9,991 nucleotides of DNA, taken from positions 1 through 9,991 of the forward strand of contig JAPLHX010000240.1 in assembly GCA_026389415.1 (NCBI GenBank). Direction: 5' to 3'. The notes under the pieces are model-generated. The model saw only the letters and a list, made by a program, of their open reading frames with translations, was not told the origin of the DNA and made no database searches. The position numbers were made by a program, and so were the translations under genes. Positions 5,967 to 9,991 of this stretch are shown here, one piece after another (the stretch's first letter is position 1; each line of letters opens with the position of its first letter). The stretch comes from Coprothermobacterota bacterium. Lineage in GTDB: Bacteria; Caldisericota; JANLFM01.

Positions 5967-8320
5967 ACAATCGAGTACAAATCCTGCGGGAGGAAACGCT
6001 GAACACAGTACCCTGGATCTCCCACGAGCGAGCCCAGTTGCTGACCGAGTTTTTCCGTCACGCACCCACCGCTTCCGTGCCGGTGTTGCGCGCACAGGCG
6101 TTTGCCTACCTGCTGGAGCACAAAGAGCTGTACATTGGTCCCCAAGACCTGATCGTGGGAGAACGGGGGCCGGCGCCCAAGGGCACGCCAACCTTCCCTG
6201 AACTGTGCTGCCACAGCCTGGAAGATCTGGAGATCCTGTCCTCTCGCCCAAAGATCAACTACCAGGTTAGCCAGGAGACTCGGCGGATCTACGAAGAAGA
6301 CGTGATCCCTTTCTGGCACGGCAAAACTATGCGGGAGCGGCTCTTTGCTGCCATGACGCCGGGATGGAAAGACGCCTACGAGGCCGGAGTTTTTACCGAA
6401 TTCATGGAGCAACGAGCACCCGGTCATACCGTTCTGGACGACAAAATCTACCGTAAAGGCTTCCTCGATTTCCTGCAGGAAATCGAGGAGTGCTTGCGAC
6501 AACTGGATTTCCTCAACGACCCCCAGGCCTACCACAAGCAACAACAGTTGAAAGCGATGGAGATTTCCAGCCAAGCCATCATTCGCTTTGCCCAACGCTA
6601 CGCGGAAAAAGCGTCGGGGATGGCCTTGCTGGAAGAAGACCCCCAACGGAAACAGGAGCTGAGTCGGATGGCCGAGGTCTGCCACTGGGTTCCCGCCCAC
6701 GCCCCGCGCGATTTCTGGGAAGCCTTGCAGGCGTACTGGTTTGTCCATCTGGGCGTCGTCACCGAGTTGAACACCTGGGATTCGTTCTGCCCCGGTCATC
6801 TGGACCGCCATTTGCAGCCGTTCTACGCCAAAGGGACCGCCGATGGGAGCCTGACGCATGCCCAGGCTCAGGAGTTGCTGGAATGCCTGTGGGTCAAGTT
6901 CAACAACCAACCGGCTCCGCCGAAGGTCGGAGTCACGGCAGAGGAATCCGGCACTTATACTGATTTCTGCAACATCAACAACGGCGGACTCCTGGCGGAC
7001 GGCTCGGATGGGGTTTCCCCCACCAGCTACCTGATTCTGGACACAATCGACGAGATGCGGCTGCTGCAACCCTCCTCCAACATTCAGCTCGCCCGAAAGA
7101 ACCCCGACCGCTTCCTGCTGCGGGCGACCGAAATCATCCGCAAGGGGTGGGGGCAACCCTCCCTTTTCAATGCCGACCTGGTGGTGGAAGAGATGCTGCG
7201 TCAGGGTAAATCAATCGAAGATGCCCGCGACGGCGGCACTTCCGGCTGCGTGGAAACTGGTGCTTTCGGCAAGGAGGCTTATATTCTGACCGGTTATTTC
7301 AACTCGGTGAAGGTGCTGGAAATCACCCTGCACAACGGTCTGGATCCGGCCTCGGGCAAACAAATCGGTTTGGAGACGGGCGATCCCCGCTCCTTCCAAT
7401 CCTACGAAGAGCTGTTTGAAGCGTTCCGCAAACAAATGCGGCATTTCCTGGAGATCAAGATCCGCGGCAGCAACGTGATCGAGCGCTTGTACGCGGAGTA
7501 CATGCCGGCACCGTTCCTGTCCGTTTTAATCGACGATTGTATCGCCAAGGGTCGCGACTACCATGACGGCGGTCCCCGCTACAACACCACCTACATCCAG
7601 GGCACAGCTCCCGGTACGCTCACCGATTGCCTTTCCTCCATTCGGACCCACGTCTTCCAGCGGAAGGATCTGACCATGGACCGGCTGTTGGCCGTAATGG
7701 ACGGGAATTTCGTCGGACAAGAACCGATCCGCCAATTGCTGTGGAATAAGACGCCCAAATACGGCAACGACGACGAGAGAGCTGACACGATCTTGCGTGA
7801 GATCTTTAACCTGTACCATGACCTGATCAACGGCCGGCCGAATACCCGCGGCGGCGTCTACCGACCGAACTATCTATCCACTACCTGCCATGTCTACTTT
7901 GGCAGTCGGGTGGGGGCCACACCGGACGGGAGGAGAGCCCAGGAACCTCTCTCAGACGGAATCTCTCCCGTGCAGGGGGCGGATCGCAAAGGACCCACGG
8001 CCGTGCTCCAGTCCGCCGCCAAATTCGACCATGCCCGGACCGGCGGCACGCTGCTGAACATGAAGTTCACCCCCCAGTTGCTGGAGGGAGAAGAAGGATT
8101 GACGAAACTGGCACAGTTAGTTCGGACCTACTTCTTGCTGGACGGACACCACGTACAGTTCAACGTTGTCACTGCCCAAGCCCTACGCGAAGCCCAGCTC
8201 TACCCGGAGAAGCACCGCGATCTGATCGTCCGCGTGGCCGGCTACTCCGACTACTTCTGCGATCTAAGCCGCGGATTGCAGGAGGATGTGATTGCCCGCA
8301 CCGAACACAGCCAGTTCTAA
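5963..8320 (+). CDS. hypD: Glycyl radical enzyme, probable trans-4-hydroxy-L-proline dehydratase
   Basis: HypD removes water from trans-4-hydroxy-L-proline by radical chemistry, giving 1-pyrroline-5-carboxylate. 785 aa, close to the 789 recalled for the Clostridioides difficile enzyme. Seen: the PFL-like N-domain; the thiyl-radical cysteine C429 and base E431 in GTSGCVETG; and the glycyl radical site G760 in VRVAGYSDYF. Using the recalled C. difficile numbering, a constant offset of 5 maps the key HypD residues H160, D339, F340, C434, E436 and G765 onto H155 (APGHTV), D334, F335 (TYTDF), C429, E431 and G760, all conserved. Other HypD-like stretches are EFMEQRAPGHTV and WVKFNNQPAPPKVG. The GCVE motif alone is shared with choline, diol and isethionate enzymes; the offset match favours HypD. 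It is cytosolic and oxygen-sensitive. No P5C reductase gene lies in the window. A strong Shine-Dalgarno site, GGAGGG, precedes ATG. Confidence 0.87.
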   Translation: MNNRVQILREETLNTVPWISHERAQLLTEFFRHAPTASVPVLRAQAFAYLLEHKELYIGPQDLIVGERGPAPKGTPTFPELCCHSLEDLEILSSRPKINYQVSQETRRIYEEDVIPFWHGKTMRERLFAAMTPGWKDAYEAGVFTEFMEQRAPGHTVLDDKIYRKGFLDFLQEIEECLRQLDFLNDPQAYHKQQQLKAMEISSQAIIRFAQRYAEKASGMALLEEDPQRKQELSRMAEVCHWVPAHAPRDFWEALQAYWFVHLGVVTELNTWDSFCPGHLDRHLQPFYAKGTADGSLTHAQAQELLECLWVKFNNQPAPPKVGVTAEESGTYTDFCNINNGGLLADGSDGVSPTSYLILDTIDEMRLLQPSSNIQLARKNPDRFLLRATEIIRKGWGQPSLFNADLVVEEMLRQGKSIEDARDGGTSGCVETGAFGKEAYILTGYFNSVKVLEITLHNGLDPASGKQIGLETGDPRSFQSYEELFEAFRKQMRHFLEIKIRGSNVIERLYAEYMPAPFLSVLIDDCIAKGRDYHDGGPRYNTTYIQGTAPGTLTDCLSSIRTHVFQRKDLTMDRLLAVMDGNFVGQEPIRQLLWNKTPKYGNDDERADTILREIFNLYHDLINGRPNTRGGVYRPNYLSTTCHVYFGSRVGATPDGRRAQEPLSDGISPVQGADRKGPTAVLQSAAKFDHARTGGTLLNMKFTPQLLEGEEGLTKLAQLVRTYFLLDGHHVQFNVVTAQALREAQLYPEKHRDLIVRVAGYSDYFCDLSRGLQEDVIARTEHSQF

Positions 8321-8329
8321 CCGAGTTCC

Positions 8330-8358
8330 TTGAAAAACAACCAGTTTCGGGCTATAAT
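8330..8358 (+). promoter_or_regulatory. Consensus sigma70 promoter of tRNA-Ser
   Basis: TTGAAA (8330-8335), 17-bp spacer, TATAAT (8353-8358). The -10 is a perfect match and the -35 one base off. Predicted transcription start is near 8365, about 10 nt before the mature tRNA. It lies 9 bp after the hypD stop, so the tRNA is its own transcription unit. Confidence 0.9.
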
Positions 8359-8374
8359 CGCGCTCTAAACCCGC

Positions 8375-8468
<94 letters not shown>

Positions 8469-8512
8469 AAGTCTGGGAGCCGAACCGCGGGATTTCAGAT
8501 CACCAACTACAA

Positions 8513-8668
8513 TCATTTGATCCACCCATTCGTATTCGCGACTAAGACGTTCTGCCAATGTCTGTAAACCCGTCCATAGGAAGTGACTTGCAGCTCTGGA
8601 TGCTTGCAGATCCGGTCCAAGGCTTGAAGTACCAGTCGATAATCTTCCTTCAGCTTTGCGTTCTCCAA
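8513..8668 (-). CDS. Possible 51-residue protein, function unknown
   Basis: Unrecognised. GAGGAG (8677-8682) lies 8 nt before TTG at 8668, the same start style as the GntR gene. The 51 codons read MENAKLKEDYRLVLQALD, then RICKHPELQVTSYGRVYRHW, ending NTNGWIK. The pattern suggests one charged amphipathic helix followed by a short tail, with no signal peptide or transmembrane segment. It overlaps the out-of-frame tail of the transposase-like frame and could be chance within decayed sequence, or a remnant of a larger gene. No partner gene is evident. Confidence 0.25.
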   Translation of the reverse strand: MENAKLKEDYRLVLQALDRICKHPELQVTSYGRVYRHWQNVLVANTNGWIK

Positions 8669-8738
8669 TACGGCGGCTCCTCAGGGGATCGGCCTGCCGG
8701 ATCCCTTCTTCCACGAAGGCTTGGTTCAAACTCTCCGC

Positions 8739-8870
8739 CTGGATCTGTTGGAGAAGGGAAAGAAACAAGGTCCGGTCTGCCGCATCGCGGTAGACCTCTT
8801 TGCGTTCGTTGCCTCGCGAGGTGATGTGATAGACCGAGCCTTGGTATTCGATGCGGAGGAGTCGGGCCAC
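8739..8870 (-). pseudogene. Truncated REP-associated tyrosine transposase (RAYT) N-terminus
   Basis: From GTG at 8870 the frame gives ARLLRIEYQGSVYHITSRGN followed by ERKEVYRDAADRTLFLSLL, the standard opening of Y1/HUH-type RAYT transposases (usually MARPLRIE...YHVTSRGNER). After about 44 codons the similarity stops. The HUH metal motif (typically within a YCLMxNHxH segment), the catalytic tyrosine and the rest of the usual 200-plus residues are missing. The frame stays open to 8430 but with unrelated sequence, ending in antisense tRNA. This is a deletion remnant, not an active element. Confidence 0.75.
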
Positions 8871-8899
8871 GATTCTTTTGAGGGCACAGCGAAAAGTGC

Positions 8900-8927
8900 T
8901 AACAGTAAAGACCTGATCTGACCCCAA
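8900..8927 (-). mobile_element. Probable RAYT-unit end sequence upstream of the remnant
   Basis: The minus strand reads GGGGTCAGATCAGGTCTTTA just upstream of the transposase fragment. Similar GGGGTCAGGTCTT-type stretches are, from memory, common next to RAYT genes in many bacteria, so this may mark the element boundary. Confidence is limited because it rests on recall. Confidence 0.4.
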
Positions 8928-8933
8928 TCTTCC

Positions 8934-8956
8934 ACACGATCCAGCCGAGATCGTGT
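8934..8956. repeat. Perfect 8-bp inverted repeat, hairpin or operator
   Basis: ACACGATC (8934-8941), 7-nt loop CAGCCGA, GATCGTGT (8949-8956). Its right arm runs directly into TATACT (8956-8961), a -10-like box for the rightward gene that has no good -35. It could be an operator over a promoter or a REP-like palindrome belonging to the transposase remnant. No T-tract follows on either strand, so it is not a standard terminator. Confidence 0.55.
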
Positions 8957-8971
8957 ATACTGGCAGCAAGG

Positions 8972-8985
8972 CAGCAAAATTGCTG
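8972..8985. repeat. Short inverted repeat CAGCAA-AA-TTGCTG
   Basis: 6-bp arms around AA, lying between the TATACT box and the ATG at 9004. It is too short to be a convincing hairpin; it may be an operator half-site pair or chance. Confidence 0.25.
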
Positions 8986-9003
8986 TTCTTCCAATAGCGA
9001 TCG

Positions 9004-9991
9004 ATGACGCTCTCATTTTCCGCTTATATGGTACAGTTTGACCAGTTGGTGGCCGCCTACATCCCCCCGCGGGAGAGCTGGGGGCCGGTGGAAGAGGCCA
9101 TCTACGGCACCCCCGACCCTTTCCATCTGCCTCCCGAGGAAGCCCAGCGGCTTCAGTTCGAAGCCCTCTCCTCCACCTTCCGTCATCATTATGAGAAGAA
9201 TGCCTATTACCACAAACTCTGCCTGGAACGGGATTTCTCCCCCCAAGACCTGAGAGGGCCGGCCGACCTGGAGCGGATCCCGCTTTTGCCGGACCGCTTC
9301 TTCAAAGAATATCCGGCCGGACGGGACTTTGCCCTCTGGCTGGCCAATGTGATGACGGGTGATTTGCCCAACGTCGTCATCCGGGAGAAGAATCCCAGCT
9401 ACGATCAGGTGATCAAGGCCTTTCAGCAGGCCGGCATCACCGTCTGTTTCTCCAGTGGCACCAGCGGGCGCCACACCTTCATCCCTCGCGATCAGCGCAC
9501 GTTCAACACTTCAGAGTACGCCATCTCAAAGTGCGCGGTGGTCATCGGTTACCCGGGGTGGAATCCCCAAATGCGGGGCTACCTGATGATGCCCAATCCG
9601 CGCAAGACGCACCTCTATGCCGGACTGGTGGCCATGATCTACTTCGATACGATGGCCGAGGTGAAGGTGGCTATCGACCGGGAAGTGACCGTGGACTTGT
9701 TAGCCAAGGCGATGGGAGCGGACCGCAGTCTAGCCGGGCGGATCGTACAGAACGCCAGACGGAAGACCGAGAGGGGGATGGTGGAACAAATCATCGCCTG
9801 GTTGGAATACCACCAAGAGAAAACCCAGGACATCCTGAGCTTGGTGGGCGCCCCCTACCTGTTGGCCGGCGTCTTGGAGCGGCTGGAGGCGGACGGCAAG
9901 CGCCTTCATTTGGCTGGTCGGGCCGGCGTTGCCACCGGCGGAGGCTGGAAGATTCAAGAGGGTCGGCGTATCCCCGGCGAGCAATTTCGGG
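9004..9991 (+). CDS. LuxE-like acyl-protein synthetase / adenylate-forming enzyme (partial, runs off right edge)
   Basis: ANL-type ligase related to LuxE, which activates a carboxylic acid as an acyl-adenylate and passes it to a protein or thiol. The frame is open from ATG 9004 to the window end (329 complete codons) after an in-frame TAG at 8995; no stop is reached. Seen: PLLPDRFFKEYP (94-105); the phosphate-binding motif CFSSGTSGR (148-156); SLVGAPYLLAGVLERL; and a core motif GVATGGGWK (308-316) that binds the adenylate in this family. The usual LuxE length is about 370 residues, so the C-terminus is probably just outside. The alternative start is ATG 9028; neither has a Shine-Dalgarno. LuxE relatives outside luminous bacteria often sit with LuxC-type reductases, but the downstream genes are not visible and the substrate is unknown. 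Confidence 0.82.
   Translation, partial: MTLSFSAYMVQFDQLVAAYIPPRESWGPVEEAIYGTPDPFHLPPEEAQRLQFEALSSTFRHHYEKNAYYHKLCLERDFSPQDLRGPADLERIPLLPDRFFKEYPAGRDFALWLANVMTGDLPNVVIREKNPSYDQVIKAFQQAGITVCFSSGTSGRHTFIPRDQRTFNTSEYAISKCAVVIGYPGWNPQMRGYLMMPNPRKTHLYAGLVAMIYFDTMAEVKVAIDREVTVDLLAKAMGADRSLAGRIVQNARRKTERGMVEQIIAWLEYHQEKTQDILSLVGAPYLLAGVLERLEADGKRLHLAGRAGVATGGGWKIQEGRRIPGEQFR

Larger units (their letters stand above)
8469..9003. other. Gene-poor, mobile-element-derived intergenic region
   Basis: About 535 bp with no intact recognisable gene. It holds, left to right, a possible 51-codon ORF (minus strand), a transposase N-terminal remnant (minus strand), a stretch resembling the conserved end of REP-associated transposase units, and two inverted repeats in front of the rightward gene. 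A longer minus-strand frame spanning 8430-8969 is not a gene: its end reads into the antisense of the tRNA. Confidence 0.6.

Noticed and set aside
5939..7156. 405-codon minus-strand open frame
   Set aside because: Fully antisense to hypD and the end of the activase gene, with no recognisable domain. It results from codon bias of the real gene.
5963..8320. Assignment as pyruvate formate-lyase, choline TMA-lyase or diol dehydratase
   Set aside because: PFL uses a Cys-Cys pair, absent here. The GCVE motif is shared with choline and diol enzymes, but the aligned HypD-specific residues and long shared stretches favour HypD.

Overview
This window looks like a bacterial chromosome segment of moderate-to-high GC. 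It has compact leftward and rightward operons, strong Shine-Dalgarno sites, sigma70-like promoters and a tRNA gene with an encoded CCA end. An oxygen-sensitive glycyl radical enzyme with its activase implies growth that is anaerobic at least part of the time. No gene fixes the phylum. The gene mix (bacterial endonuclease Q, DOMON/b561-type protein, LuxE-like ligase, REP-associated transposase fragment) fits an environmental lineage, but that is only an impression.

Left part (1-4857, minus strand). A tightly packed run of genes reads leftward: a GntR/FCD-type regulator (TTG start), an endonuclease Q-like PHP nuclease (likely GTG start), an Fpg-family DNA glycosylase, a QueG-like epoxyqueuosine reductase, a membrane DOMON/cytochrome-b561-like protein, and the first 43 codons of an unknown protein that leaves the window at position 1. 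Gaps are 10-21 bp or overlaps down to the DOMON gene, so co-transcription is likely. Endonuclease Q beside Fpg suggests a repair pair for deaminated and oxidised bases. QueG is in the same run but acts on tRNA.

Middle (4858-8320). A divergent regulatory region carries a 17-bp inverted repeat and a TTGTTT-N17-TATACT promoter only 8 bp from an ATG. It leads into a two-gene operon: a radical-SAM glycyl-radical activase, then a 785-residue glycyl radical enzyme that best matches trans-4-hydroxy-L-proline dehydratase (HypD). The genes overlap by ATGA. The likely role is dehydration of hydroxyproline to 1-pyrroline-5-carboxylate, which a P5C reductase (not in the window) would reduce to proline. 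The divergent GntR regulator is a natural candidate to control it.

Right part (8321-9991). A textbook promoter drives tRNA-Ser(GGA). Then comes about 535 bp of decayed, mobile-element-like sequence: a truncated REP-associated tyrosine transposase, a possible 51-residue ORF, and two inverted repeats. A rightward LuxE-like acyl-protein synthetase/adenylating enzyme starts at about 9004 and runs off the right edge. It is easily missed because no stop codon falls within the window.
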